From the NCBI GenBank assembly GCA_003854985.1, contig RQOG01000010.1, positions 1-64,000 of the forward strand: DNA of 64,000 nucleotides. Direction: 5' to 3'. The notes under the pieces are model-generated. The model made no database searches and was not told where the DNA came from. It saw only the letters and a program-made list of their open reading frames with translations. How positions within the stretch are numbered: position 1 is the stretch's first letter; every line of letters begins with the position of its first letter. A program made the translations under genes and the position numbers. Below, one piece after another: positions 27,336 to 35,633 of the stretch. Source of the stretch: Calditrichota bacterium. GTDB lineage: Bacteria; Calditrichota; Calditrichia; Calditrichales; Calditrichaceae.

Positions 27336-28209
27336 TAGTCTTCTCCGTTTGATAGTTGTTTAAAACATGTAATAAAGCCCGGGGAATTTCTTCGATTAAT
27401 TCTATAATTTGTGAGGCCGGATTCGGGTTAGCAAAATAGCCCGTCCAGCGGTTTGTCTGTGCCGCCAGAATAGCGGCGTTCACCGTATCATAACCCATGG
27501 CGCATAATAATGTAAGTAAACCTGTCAGGCTGTCGCCTGTTCCTCCAATAGCTTCCATGGCTTCAAATGAAGGATTATCTACCGTTGCAATTATTTTATT
27601 TTTAGAGACAATATAATCTTTAGCGCCCTTTACGAGAAGCGCTTTGGCTGAATTTTTTCCTGTATACGCCCGGTTGATGAGTTCAGGTGCGTTTGCTTCC
27701 TGGTGCATAATAAAACCTCTTGTATAAAAAGGATGCGGGGCCATTTCATCCGCTAAAAAAGCCAGTTCTCCGATATCCGGTGTAAAAACGTCGTAGCGAA
27801 AAGCCTGTCCGCTCATTTTCGCAACATACATAAAACCGGCGTCGGCTATAAGCAGGGGGCGTGGTTTCATACTTTCAAATGCCGGCAACAATCGGTTGTG
27901 CCAGTGTAAAATCGGATGCAGATAATGGAACGTAATGATGTCAAAGGAAAATTCCTGTATATGGTTTGTCAGAAACTCATATAAATTTCTGCTGCCATTA
28001 CCCCGACCAATATCGCCGGTTAAAAATGCATAAATTTCAGGACCTCCAAGCGCTTTTGACGCCTTTATTGCCGCCGCCAGTGAAGCGGGCGTTCCCCGGT
28101 TTACCGGGATCATATGATTGCCAATTAACAAATTATTACCTGATAATTTAACAAATCCGTGTACCAACGGAAAATTTTGATCCGGTACGGTTCCGATTAT
28201 GGCTGGCAT
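27322..28209 (-). CDS. Ribokinase-fold protein of the selenium operon (NAD(P)HX dehydratase-like)
   Basis: A 295-residue protein. 'DVFTPDIGELAFLAD' (residues 141-154) resembles the 'TPHxGE' motif of ADP/ATP-dependent NAD(P)HX dehydratases (YjeF C-terminal domain). 'GGTGDSLTGLL' (222-232, Asp226) is the ribokinase-superfamily anion hole with catalytic Asp. It lacks the YjeF epimerase domain and carries an insertion at about 157-181. Related genes are found beside yedF, yedE and selD in selenium users, but their reaction is unknown. It overlaps the DUF3343 gene upstream by 13 bases and selD downstream by 14, so the three are tightly coupled. Confidence 0.72.
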   Translation of the reverse strand: MPAIIGTVPDQNFPLVHGFVKLSGNNLLIGNHMIPVNRGTPASLAAAIKASKALGGPEIYAFLTGDIGRGNGSRNLYEFLTNHIQEFSFDIITFHYLHPILHWHNRLLPAFESMKPRPLLIADAGFMYVAKMSGQAFRYDVFTPDIGELAFLADEMAPHPFYTRGFIMHQEANAPELINRAYTGKNSAKALLVKGAKDYIVSKNKIIATVDNPSFEAMEAIGGTGDSLTGLLTLLCAMGYDTVNAAILAAQTNRWTGYFANPNPASQIIELIEEIPRALLHVLNNYQTEKTNVRN

Positions 28210-28748
28210 GTTTTTTTCAATTCCTCATAGGCTAATTCAAGCGTATACCCGCATAAAGTATGTCCCAGGTCTCTGGGACGAGGTGCTTCCGATAGTTTTT
28301 TCCCGACTAACTGATAGGCAAGAAAAGGCACATCCGGACAGCCGCCTCCGGAAATATTTACGATTTTCATTTCCTGTTTATTGATGGTTATTTTCATATT
28401 AGCGGCGCGTACCATCAGATAATCATTAAAATCTTTTGTATAAAAAATATCAACGGGTTTAAGTAATGATGAAGTAATTGGCACAACCTGAAGTGGTTGA
28501 AGACCGTTTAGTTCCAGTTCGTGTAATATCTTAAGCTGATCAAGCAAAGGAAATTCAATAACAAGGTCGCAGCCGGTTTGGATGTCCTGCGGAGGACCCA
28601 TTACGCGTGCCGGGTATTCCATCCTTTTTAGAATAGTTTCTGCCTGGATAACTTCGCTCGTATTTTCGAATACTAAAATGCCCCGGTCAACTGAAGCAGC
28701 GTTACGTGTTGAAACCTTAAATAGTTTTTTCCAAAAATGCCTGAGCAT
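28197..28748 (-). CDS. DUF3343 (putative Se/S carrier-like) protein with an extra Cys-rich C-terminal region
   Basis: A 183-residue protein. Residues 20-90 match the DUF3343 pattern: 'RGILVFENTSEVIQAETILK', 'PPQDIQTGCDLVIEF' (Cys60) and 'LQPLQVVPI'. The rest is not part of the usual 80-residue domain: 'VNISGGGCPDVPFLAYQL' (Cys137) and 'RDLGHTLCGYTLELAYEEL' (Cys166), with a last Cys181. DUF3343 occurs with TusA-like and YedE proteins in selenium-using bacteria and is thought to carry Se or S on a Cys. The start is one base after the TusA-like stop. No membrane or signal segment. Confidence 0.78.
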   Translation of the reverse strand: MLRHFWKKLFKVSTRNAASVDRGILVFENTSEVIQAETILKRMEYPARVMGPPQDIQTGCDLVIEFPLLDQLKILHELELNGLQPLQVVPITSSLLKPVDIFYTKDFNDYLMVRAANMKITINKQEMKIVNISGGGCPDVPFLAYQLVGKKLSEAPRPRDLGHTLCGYTLELAYEELKKTCQP

Positions 28749-28749
28749 T

Positions 28750-28971
28750 TCACTTATCCTTTTGAATTGCTATTCTATACTCTCCGCTTACGGACGGTTC
28801 GACATTTACTTCACATCCCTGACTGGCTGCGGCTCTGATTACATTTTCTTTTGAAGTATCCGTATCAACCAATACTAGAATTTGCGGATCGTTTCCGTTC
28901 CTTATTTCATTTAATGTCAATAATACCGGCTGAGGGCAGGAAAGACCTCTGGCATCAATAGTTACGGACAT
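28750..28971 (-). CDS. TusA/SirA-family sulfur (selenium) carrier
   Basis: A 73-residue protein starting at the ATG at 28971. A longer open frame upstream, to 29214, is only a shadow of the YedE gene. The active-site motif 'DARGLSCPQPV' (Cys12, CPxP) and 'DTDTSKENVIRAAASQGCEV' are typical of TusA and of the N-terminal domain of selenium protein YedF. It would shuttle Se or S as a persulfide or selenopersulfide. It lies between yedE (11 bases) and the DUF3343 gene (1 base). Confidence 0.9.
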   Translation of the reverse strand: MSVTIDARGLSCPQPVLLTLNEIRNGNDPQILVLVDTDTSKENVIRAAASQGCEVNVEPSVSGEYRIAIQKDK

Positions 28972-28982
28972 TTTGTATCTCC

Positions 28983-30074
28983 TTATACTTTTTTTCTGCT
29001 CATTGCAAAACCAATAAACAGACTGAAAATAAACCCGATAACCAGGGCGGCAATGCCATGCTGACCGAGTCCATTGGGAGAACTGGCCAGGCTGAAATTG
29101 TGGGCGAACCCTGCGCCGGTAATCATTCCCAGAACAAAAATGGCGGCATCGCCATCGCCTTCGCCGGATAAAAACAAATGGCGGCCGGGGCAGCCTCCGG
29201 CAAGCGTAAAACATAGCCCGGCCAGGCTCATGCCGGCAAAATTTCCCAGATGCAGATTATGGGCAACAGGTTGATTTTCGAATCCTAAAACAAATTGGTT
29301 AAAAAGCAGGTTGGATATAAACGCGGCTAATAATAAAGCCATAAAACCGCTGAACAGGTGAAATTGTTTAAATAAAATCAGATCGCGCAGGGCGCCCATA
29401 GTGCAAAACCTGCTGCGCTGGGCTAAAAAACCAATCCCCAGACCGGCCGCTAAGGAAATAATGACAGGCGCATGCTTCATACCGGGTCCCGAGACGCTAA
29501 AGAATAAGACGCCGTTTTTATCCTGCCCGGGGATTTCAGGATAGATCAATAGTAAGAATAAAAATATGACCATCAAAACGGGCAGCATCCAGCCTGCCGC
29601 GGTATTTACCGGTTGAGATCGTCCGAGATTATAGCCCCTCTTTAAAAATAATGTCCCGATCCATATGCCAAATACCAGTCCCGCCAAACCAAATATAGCG
29701 TTTAGATCGCCGCCGGCCAGACGCAGCAATGCCCGCCAGGGACACCCTAAAAAAACAAGAGCGCCAATCATGGCAAAAATACCCAGAAAATATCTTATAA
29801 CCGGCGCAGATCCGGAACGGGGTTTAAATTCTTTGAAAATATAAGCGGCAATTAAAGCGCCTAAAACAAATCCTATTATTTCCGGGCGCATATATTGAAC
29901 GACCTTCGCCTGATGAAAACCAACAGCGCCGGCAATATCCCGTTCGAAGCAGGCGACGCAGATGCCCATATTTCCGGGATTGCCCAGTAATTGTAAAACG
30001 GAAGCCACTATACCGATAAATAGTCCAACAATTATAATGCCCTGCCTGGTGGCAAATATGTTTCTATACTGCAT
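28983..30074 (-). CDS. yedE: YedE/FdhT-type selenium metabolism membrane protein (YeeE/YedE family)
   Basis: A 363-residue inner-membrane protein with about nine or ten hydrophobic helices. It has the family Cys motifs 'GNMGICVACFERDIAG' (residues 31-46), 'FLGCPWRALLRLAGGD', 'SRFCTMGALRDL' and 'LAGGCPGRHL'. Such proteins form thiosulfate or sulfur channels (YeeE), while the YedE/FdhT branch occurs with selenium genes and is thought to import a selenium compound. Position next to TusA-like, DUF3343 and selD supports the selenium branch. It follows the small Cys-rich protein by 42 bases. Confidence 0.9.
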   Translation of the reverse strand: MQYRNIFATRQGIIIVGLFIGIVASVLQLLGNPGNMGICVACFERDIAGAVGFHQAKVVQYMRPEIIGFVLGALIAAYIFKEFKPRSGSAPVIRYFLGIFAMIGALVFLGCPWRALLRLAGGDLNAIFGLAGLVFGIWIGTLFLKRGYNLGRSQPVNTAAGWMLPVLMVIFLFLLLIYPEIPGQDKNGVLFFSVSGPGMKHAPVIISLAAGLGIGFLAQRSRFCTMGALRDLILFKQFHLFSGFMALLLAAFISNLLFNQFVLGFENQPVAHNLHLGNFAGMSLAGLCFTLAGGCPGRHLFLSGEGDGDAAIFVLGMITGAGFAHNFSLASSPNGLGQHGIAALVIGFIFSLFIGFAMSRKKV

Positions 30075-30116
30075 TATTCAGGCGCTCCTTTTTAGTCGAT
30101 GAATCATTGATAACAA

Positions 30117-30350
30117 TTATACTCCGAACGGACAAGGCAGCTCATTTGCCTTATAAATGTGTTTTTTGCCGCAAAAGGGACAGTTTTCCTCAAGCAAAAC
30201 CCTGGCGTCCATAATATTTTTACCGGTAGCATCTATTATAAAACCTTTATCATCAATAATCCGGAATTTAATCGTTTCGAAAGGCTTCTGCGTTTCTGGA
30301 CAGATGAAAATTAACCCGGATGATTTATCCGTCGTTTCTTTTGCAGACAT
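30117..30350 (-). CDS. Small probable zinc-binding protein, first gene of the selenium operon
   Basis: A 77-residue protein with Cys pairs suited to metal binding: one Cys in 'LIFICPETQKPF', a CxxC in 'ENCPFCGKKHIYK' and a last Cys in 'ELPCPFGV'. I do not recognise a named family; it looks like a zinc ribbon. It is 42 bases upstream of yedE on the same strand, so it is probably cotranscribed with the selenium genes. A link to selenium is inferred from position only. Confidence 0.6.
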   Translation of the reverse strand: MSAKETTDKSSGLIFICPETQKPFETIKFRIIDDKGFIIDATGKNIMDARVLLEENCPFCGKKHIYKANELPCPFGV

Positions 30351-30902
30351 CTATCTACCTCCCTTAAGTATTCTTTAATACGTATCCGTGAACTTCAATT
30401 ATTAGAAAATCAAGATACTTTTAACTGCCAGAACTTACTTGTTAAGAGAGAAATGTATCCTGATAGACTATACCAAAACACCCATTAAAGGGCTTTGGGC
30501 AGTGTAGATACGCCCGGGCTATGATTATACTTAATGATCGTTTTGAGATATATTAATCCTCCTTACAGGTTTTTCTCCGCCTTCCGGCGTTTAAACCTGT
30601 AAGTCTAAAGGATTAACGCGGGAAGGTATTGAAACGGCTATAACTGCGTGACCGGACCGGCCACAGAAAGCCGGTTCAGGTACAAAAATTTAAACGATAA
30701 GGATAATTCACATTATGCCCTTTGTAACACCAAAATTCACGGAACAATATAAATAACAAATATTGTAAAGGGCAATAAAAATATGCTTTTTCTTATTTGC
30801 AGACGATGCAGAGAAAATATATTTTTCCGGAAAAGAATACTATATCTTATTTTTAATATAGAAATAGCGATTTAATTTTCGTATAATTGCTTCCAGTCGT
30901 GA
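30351..30902. other. Divergent 552-base gap with a structured inverted repeat
   Basis: Separates the selenium operon (minus) from tRNA-Val (plus) and should hold promoters for both. The clearest element is the nested hairpin at 30553-30616 (separate entry). A smaller stem ACCGGC...GCCGGT occurs at about 30655-30675. No open frame is supported. No selC-like tRNA is seen. Confidence 0.4.
30553..30616. other. Three-level nested hairpin (possible structured RNA)
   Basis: TTAATCCT (30553-30560) pairs with AGGATTAA (30609-30616); CTTACAGGTTT (30562-30572) pairs with AAACCTGTAAG (30593-30603); and CGCC (30578-30581) pairs with GGCG (30586-30589) inside the loop. All stems are perfect. There is no T run on either side, so it is not an ordinary terminator. 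On the minus strand it would lie in the 5' leader of the selenium operon and would pair an AAGGAGG sequence. Could be a cis-regulatory RNA, a small RNA or a palindromic repeat. Confidence 0.45.
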
Positions 30903-30977
30903 GGGCTCTTAGCTCAGCCGGTTCAGAGCGCTTGCTTCACACGCAAGAGGTCGCTGGTTCGATCCCAGTAGAGCCCA
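30903..30977 (+). tRNA. tRNA-Val (anticodon CAC)
   Basis: The cloverleaf is complete. Acceptor arms are GGGCTCT (30903-30909) and AGAGCCC (30970-30976). The D arm has 'AGCTCAGCCGGTTCAGAGC'. The anticodon stem is CTTGC/GCAAG with loop TTCACAC, giving CAC at 30938-30940. The T arm holds GGTTCGATCC. The CCA end is not encoded (ACAA follows the stem). A terminator follows about 45 bases downstream. Confidence 0.96.
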
Positions 30978-31021
30978 CAAATTATTAATTGTAAACAAAT
31001 CGAATAATCATCATTCAGGAA

Positions 31022-31056
31022 CCCTTTAGCCGCTTCAGCTAAAGGGCGGTTTTTTG
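31022..31056 (+). terminator. Rho-independent terminator after tRNA-Val
   Basis: CCCTTTAGC (31022-31030) pairs with GCTAAAGGG (31038-31046), followed by CGGTTTTTT. Its right arm overlaps the last codons of the convergent amidotransferase gene. Confidence 0.85.
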
Positions 31057-31740
31057 TAAAAGATATTCCAGGATACCGGACATAATGCGATTGGTTCGTT
31101 CTAGAAAACAGCATTGGGATAAAATGATCTCCCGGGTCTGAATAAACTTATCCTCAACCAATTCATTACCGCAATTATTGATCAAATTCTTTATGCTTTC
31201 TTCGGTACTTTCCAAATGGAATTGCAGGCCAATCACATTGTCCTTGTAAATGAATCCCTGATTACTGCAGGCGGTTGAAGATCCGATATTATAAGCATGC
31301 TCCGGAATATCAAATGTTTCACCATGCCAATGAAAAGCCATAAACTCTTCCGGGAAAATTGTTTCAATCGGACTATTTTGGTCTATCATGGTTCTTTTCA
31401 CTGGAAACCAGCCGATCTCCTTAAAGTTATTTTTAGTTACTTTCGCGCCCAATACATCAGCCAGCAACTGAGCGCCTAAACAAATTCCCAGAATGGATTT
31501 ATCTTTTTCAATGGCCTGTTTAATAAACTTTTTTTCCTCTTTTAACCACGGATAGGTTTTCTCATCATGGATGCTCATGGGCCCGCCCATGATGATTAGG
31601 AGATCTAAATGATTGAGATCAGGCAGACTTTCTCCCTGATGGAATTGCGTTGAACTTATCTGGAAACCTTTATACCTGGCCCATTCCAGGATAAAGGCAG
31701 GATTTTCAAACGGCACATGCTGGAAGTAATGAATTTTCAT
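31039..31740 (-). CDS. Class I glutamine amidotransferase (GMP synthase-like type)
   Basis: A 233-residue protein with the catalytic triad of class I amidotransferases: Cys in 'ILGICLGAQLLADVLGAK', His and Glu in 'IGLQFHLESTEESI'. 'LLIIMGGPMSIHDEKTYPWL' and 'AFHWHGETFDIPE' are typical of the stand-alone GMP synthase-like subgroup. No synthetase partner lies beside it, so the ammonia acceptor is unknown; homologues may act on gamma-glutamyl compounds. It follows the 593-residue protein by 63 bases. The 3' end overlaps the tRNA terminator. Confidence 0.88.
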   Translation of the reverse strand: MKIHYFQHVPFENPAFILEWARYKGFQISSTQFHQGESLPDLNHLDLLIIMGGPMSIHDEKTYPWLKEEKKFIKQAIEKDKSILGICLGAQLLADVLGAKVTKNNFKEIGWFPVKRTMIDQNSPIETIFPEEFMAFHWHGETFDIPEHAYNIGSSTACSNQGFIYKDNVIGLQFHLESTEESIKNLINNCGNELVEDKFIQTREIILSQCCFLERTNRIMSGILEYLLQKTAL

Positions 31741-31803
31741 CTATTGGTTCCTTTAATTATCAGTAGTAATTAAAACAAAAAAATTATAGACTATAGAGTA
31801 ATT

Positions 31804-33585
31804 TTATGATACATCAAAGGCAGTTTCATTATCATTTAAAATTAAAATTATTTTTTTATTATTGTGATTCGGTTTATCCGTGTGGTTTATTTTAATTTCG
31901 TGCATAATCCGATAACTGATCTGGTCTTCCCTGGTCTGAAGTATTTCATCAATTACTTTTTTAATATTGATTTCTTCATGGCCATAATGATTTCTGATAG
32001 TTATAGGATTGATGATAATAGCCATTTTCCCCGGGTTGCTTATGACTTTACTAAACTGAACCAGCTGATCGACTATGCTTATCCATCTTCTAAGGCAGTA
32101 AGCGGCTTCAGTATAATGCAGTCCGGCCATTAATCTTGTTAAAATTGTCTTTCCATAATTACCTAAAAATAAATAGACACCATCCTGGTTGCGAATCTGT
32201 ACCGTTAATTCCTCATCCGTATAATCGGTTAAATCAATTTTAGCGCAAATATCATTCTCCGGATATTGATCGGGATCCTGTATAAAAATATCATGCAATT
32301 TTTCCGTTTCCTTCAGAAGTAAGGCATTATTGTTTTGTTCGATGATAACAGATGTAATATTCAAATTTCCCTGTTCCTGCTTATCATCCAGTTTTCCAAG
32401 AAGCCGGCCCGGATCATCAGGTTTTTTAGGGGCAATTTCTTTTATCTTTGCCAGTAAATAATACTTCAGATAAATATTTCTCACATACTGAATAAAATCT
32501 GCAGCCGGATCGGCAATTCTTTTTTTCTTCAGGGACTGTTCCGTCCACCGGATTAATGCAGCCTGAATAAATCTGTTTATTTCTGCGTCGGAGCTTATCA
32601 GATTATTTCTGATCAGAAAACGGGCAATGGTGATAAGTTTAAAGACTTCCACCAGGATCCACTTCATATTCAGGGTTTTGTACCTTTCTTTTTCCATTTC
32701 CCAAAAAACCAAAAATTTTTGTTCGGCGGCATCGGTAAATAAGTCTTTTTGCGAAGTGGCGTTGCCTGCCTGCAGCATACGTATTTGGGAGATCATATTT
32801 GATATGGCTTTATTATAATGCGCCGGATTGAAATGGTATAAAGTGAAAAAGTCTTCTAAAAGCAATTTCTCAAATTCATCGTCTTTGACGCCTAATACGG
32901 AGATACCGCTGGAAACAGCTTCTTTAAATAACAGTTCATCGCCCGGAGCAGGTATAAGCAAATAACCGTTTTTTGGATCAGCAATTACATTAATTAACGG
33001 GCCTTTCCAGTCGTTTTCATTATGATTGCAAATCTCGTGTTCGTCCGGTTCGAACAAATCAATTGATTCTTCTGTCTGTTCAAAACCACGCCAGAATTCT
33101 CTGCAAATACGATCAATTTCAATTTCAGACTCGAATTGTCCATTTTGTGAGAACAAAAACCTGTAGATTTTTCTGTAAGCCGGCAGCACAAATATTTGCC
33201 AGTTATAAATCTCGGTTTTTTGGCACAATCTCGAAAAACCCGTTTTCATGATTTCCGGCAGGGATTCGGTGTTTTTTTGAATAATTATGCAGGTAGTAAT
33301 GATGCCCGATTTTTTAAGGAGATAATCCAAATCAGGTAAATATTCGCCCTGCCAAAGAAAACCATGATCTCCATTCCGGGGTAAATTACCGGTAAGCAAC
33401 TTTTGGAATGAAGTACTTTTACTGATCAATAATTTAAGATCATCAATCTGATATAGCTGTAAAACATTGCTGATCACCTGAATATCCGGTATAAATGAAG
33501 AGATTTCCAAAAAAGGCAATTTACCGTTTGCCGTACTATTGCTTAAATAAGAAGCGGTTTTCAGATATACATATTTTTTACTCAT
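31804..33585 (-). CDS. Unrecognised 593-residue protein downstream of glgC
   Basis: I do not recognise a family. No signal peptide or membrane helix is obvious. The N-terminal part (1-210) has mixed alpha and beta character; the middle (about 215-400) is mostly helical ('NMKWILVEVFKLITIARFLI'). After a polar linker the last 150 residues contain a short motif 'GVYLFLGNYGKTILTRLMAG' and end in a beta-rich stretch ('PNHNNKKIILILNDNETAFD'). A single Gly-Lys-Thr occurs in 'GNYGKTI', but the rest does not fit a P-loop. The start is 24 bases after glgC on the same strand, so a role linked to glycogen is possible but only inferred. Confidence 0.75.
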   Translation of the reverse strand: MSKKYVYLKTASYLSNSTANGKLPFLEISSFIPDIQVISNVLQLYQIDDLKLLISKSTSFQKLLTGNLPRNGDHGFLWQGEYLPDLDYLLKKSGIITTCIIIQKNTESLPEIMKTGFSRLCQKTEIYNWQIFVLPAYRKIYRFLFSQNGQFESEIEIDRICREFWRGFEQTEESIDLFEPDEHEICNHNENDWKGPLINVIADPKNGYLLIPAPGDELLFKEAVSSGISVLGVKDDEFEKLLLEDFFTLYHFNPAHYNKAISNMISQIRMLQAGNATSQKDLFTDAAEQKFLVFWEMEKERYKTLNMKWILVEVFKLITIARFLIRNNLISSDAEINRFIQAALIRWTEQSLKKKRIADPAADFIQYVRNIYLKYYLLAKIKEIAPKKPDDPGRLLGKLDDKQEQGNLNITSVIIEQNNNALLLKETEKLHDIFIQDPDQYPENDICAKIDLTDYTDEELTVQIRNQDGVYLFLGNYGKTILTRLMAGLHYTEAAYCLRRWISIVDQLVQFSKVISNPGKMAIIINPITIRNHYGHEEINIKKVIDEILQTREDQISYRIMHEIKINHTDKPNHNNKKIILILNDNETAFDVS

Positions 33586-33609
33586 GCGGGCTGCTAAGAA
33601 TCATCCGTA

Positions 33610-34887
33610 TCAGATTATTGAATTATCCTGAATAACACACCCTTTTGGCAGAATAATAATTCCGTCTCTGATAGCGTAGTTTTCACCATCTGCATTAATC
33701 TGGTTATCTTTGTTTATCAATTGCACGTTATTGCCTATCTTACAATCCATATCTATAATGGTATTCCGGATGATACAGTTATTGCCAATGCCCAGATTAG
33801 GCAGTCCCTGGCTCTTATTTAAATTTCTATTCTTTATTGTCTCGTAATAACTGTTTCCCATGATAATAGATCGTTGTACAAAGGTGCCTTCATCAATATA
33901 TGAACGAATTCCGATCACGGAATGCTCGATAATAGACCCGAGCAGTATACTGCCTTCCGAGACTAAAGACTGATTAATCTGGCAATTGTATATTTTGGAG
34001 GCTGGTAAAAACCTTGGATGCGTAAAAAAGGGATAAGCCTCGTCATAAAAATTAAAACGCGGCACCGGCATTGTTAACTCAAAATGAGCTTCGTAGAAAC
34101 TACGCATGGTACCGATATCTGCCCAGTAGCCGTCAAAGAAATAGGCAAACACTTTTTGGGTTTTAATACTATCCGGTAGAATCCCTTTCCCGAAATCTTC
34201 TTTATCGCTGGCTTCCAAAATTTCAAACAGCACTTTCTTTTTAAAAATATAAATACCCATCGAGGCTATATGTGTTCTTCCCTGTGCATCCATTTTAAAT
34301 TTTTCAAACAATTCATTTTTAATGCTGAATTTATCCAGGACTTCCTTTTCCTGAGGTTTTTCATAAAAATCGGTAACCTTAGAATTTTCGTCGGCTTTAA
34401 CTATACCAAATTCTTTCACTTCATGTTCAAAAATCGGTTTAACGGCAATGGTGATGTCTGCGTCCTGCTCTACATGATGATTATAAAACTTTTTATAGTC
34501 CATTCTATAAAGGTGATCACCGGAAAGTATGATAATATGTTCATCGGCACTGCGCAGGTAAAATAAATTTTTCCTGACAGCGTCGGCGGTTCCCTGGTAC
34601 CAGTCCTGAGTATCACTGGTTTGCTGGGCAGCTAAAATCCGCACAAACCCTTCAGAAAAATGATCAAAACGATACGTATTATGAATATGGCGATGAAGCG
34701 ATTCTGTGTTAAACTGTGTTAAAATAAAGATTTTTCGAACGCCTGAATGCAGGCAGTTGCTCATAGGAATATCGATTAATCTGAATTTGCCTCCAATAGG
34801 TACCGCAGGTTTGGCTCTCAGACGGGTTAATGGATCGAGGCGTGTTCCTCTCCCGCCTCCCAATATCACTGCTGTTAGTTTTGTCAT
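33610..34887 (-). CDS. glgC: Glucose-1-phosphate adenylyltransferase (ADP-glucose pyrophosphorylase)
   Basis: A 425-residue nucleotidyltransferase with 'LGGGRGTRLDPLTRLRAKPA', 'VPIGGKFRLIDIPMSNCLHS', 'WYQGTADAVRKNLFYL', 'ILSGDHLYRMDY' and a C-terminal left-handed beta-helix ('GSILLGSIIEHSVIGIRSYI'). It makes ADP-glucose from ATP and glucose 1-phosphate, the committed step of bacterial glycogen synthesis. No glgA or glgB lies in the window. It lies 23 bases after the ArsC/Spx-like gene and 24 bases before the unrecognised gene. The length is typical. Confidence 0.96.
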   Translation of the reverse strand: MTKLTAVILGGGRGTRLDPLTRLRAKPAVPIGGKFRLIDIPMSNCLHSGVRKIFILTQFNTESLHRHIHNTYRFDHFSEGFVRILAAQQTSDTQDWYQGTADAVRKNLFYLRSADEHIIILSGDHLYRMDYKKFYNHHVEQDADITIAVKPIFEHEVKEFGIVKADENSKVTDFYEKPQEKEVLDKFSIKNELFEKFKMDAQGRTHIASMGIYIFKKKVLFEILEASDKEDFGKGILPDSIKTQKVFAYFFDGYWADIGTMRSFYEAHFELTMPVPRFNFYDEAYPFFTHPRFLPASKIYNCQINQSLVSEGSILLGSIIEHSVIGIRSYIDEGTFVQRSIIMGNSYYETIKNRNLNKSQGLPNLGIGNNCIIRNTIIDMDCKIGNNVQLINKDNQINADGENYAIRDGIIILPKGCVIQDNSII

Positions 34888-34910
34888 GTATATTCCTTAG
34901 TTTCAACAAA

Positions 34911-35252
34911 TTATTTGAGAAAACTTTTCATCCTTTCCGGATCAAAGCCAATCCAGTATCTGCCTTCTTTCTCAATCAAAGGTCTCTTGATCATACCTTG
35001 TTCTTCCAACAGGTAGTTAAACTCTTCTTCCGGCGTTAAATTCTTTTCCTTAAGACCTGATTTACGATACGTTAATCCCTTTTTATTTATGACTTTATCG
35101 TACCCTAATTGCCTGACAACTTCTTTAAGTTGTTTTTCGGGAACAGGTTCTTTCTTTACATTGATGAATTCATTGTCAATTTCATTTGACGCAAAATACT
35201 CTTTTGTCTGAATAATTTGTTTGCAATTAGGAACACCATATAATTTGATCAT
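34911..35252 (-). CDS. ArsC/Spx-family thioredoxin-fold protein
   Basis: A 113-residue protein when started at the ATG at 35252, which has a GAGG site 4-8 bases upstream; a TTG 18 bases before it is less likely. The N-terminus 'IKLYGVPNCKQIIQTKEYFA' has a single Cys (CKQI rather than CxxC). 'PVPEKQLKEVVRQLGYDKVI', 'LTPEEEFNYLLEEQGMIKRP' and 'GFDPERMKSFL' are typical of the ArsC/YffB/Spx group. Such proteins act as glutaredoxin-dependent reductases or as RNA polymerase regulators; the longer Spx Cys-Gly-Pro-Cys motif is absent. Probably cotranscribed with glgC. Confidence 0.85.
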   Translation of the reverse strand: MIKLYGVPNCKQIIQTKEYFASNEIDNEFINVKKEPVPEKQLKEVVRQLGYDKVINKKGLTYRKSGLKEKNLTPEEEFNYLLEEQGMIKRPLIEKEGRYWIGFDPERMKSFLK

Positions 35253-35633
35253 TTGTCCTCGAAAATTCAAGGTTTATTAAATATGTTATGACGAGAATAT
35301 AAAAATTTCAGAGGAAAATATCTACACAATTAATAACCCGGACAAACGAAAACAATAAATGATGAAATATCCCTTGCTTTCATTAATTGAATTCGGACTT
35401 TATATAGAACTGGAAATGCCCGCTTATGGCAATAATTTAGTTCTAAATGGAAAACTTTTTATGCCTTGATCGGGATTAGTAAATCATAAGCCTGAAATAT
35501 AATCGTCTTATGATAACGGATTCACGGCCGCAATCCGAATTTTATTTTTTTGATCGGCAGATAGACTCCAGACTAGAAAATAAATGTACTTGTCATCCCC
35601 ACGGAACGCTGTCCCAAATTGATATCCCATTTC
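35253..35633. other. 381-base gap without supported features
   Basis: AT-rich, with no open frame having a ribosome site, no RNA gene and no clear terminator. It should hold the promoter of the ArsC-like/glgC operon. A stretch near 35590-35620 (GTCATCCCCACGGAACGC) looks like worn repeat debris but has no second copy in the window. Confidence 0.35.

Noticed and set aside
28972-29214. N-terminal extension of the TusA-like frame (154-residue version)
   Set aside because: The extra 81 residues are Arg/Cys-rich, do not fit the family and lie wholly inside the yedE gene in another frame; the ATG at 28971 gives a standard TusA-like protein.
30553-30562. Shine-Dalgarno (AAGGAGG on the minus strand) of a hidden small gene
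   Set aside because: No start codon follows within a useful distance on that strand; the match is part of the hairpin arm.
30351-30902. tRNA-Sec (selC) near the selenium operon
   Set aside because: I looked for a long acceptor arm and a TCA anticodon; only tRNA-Val(CAC) is found at 30903 and the nested hairpin at 30553 does not make a cloverleaf.
35358-35470. Short plus-strand frame starting with two ATG codons in the gap near 35358
   Set aside because: Only about 36 codons, no ribosome site and no similarity to anything I recognise.
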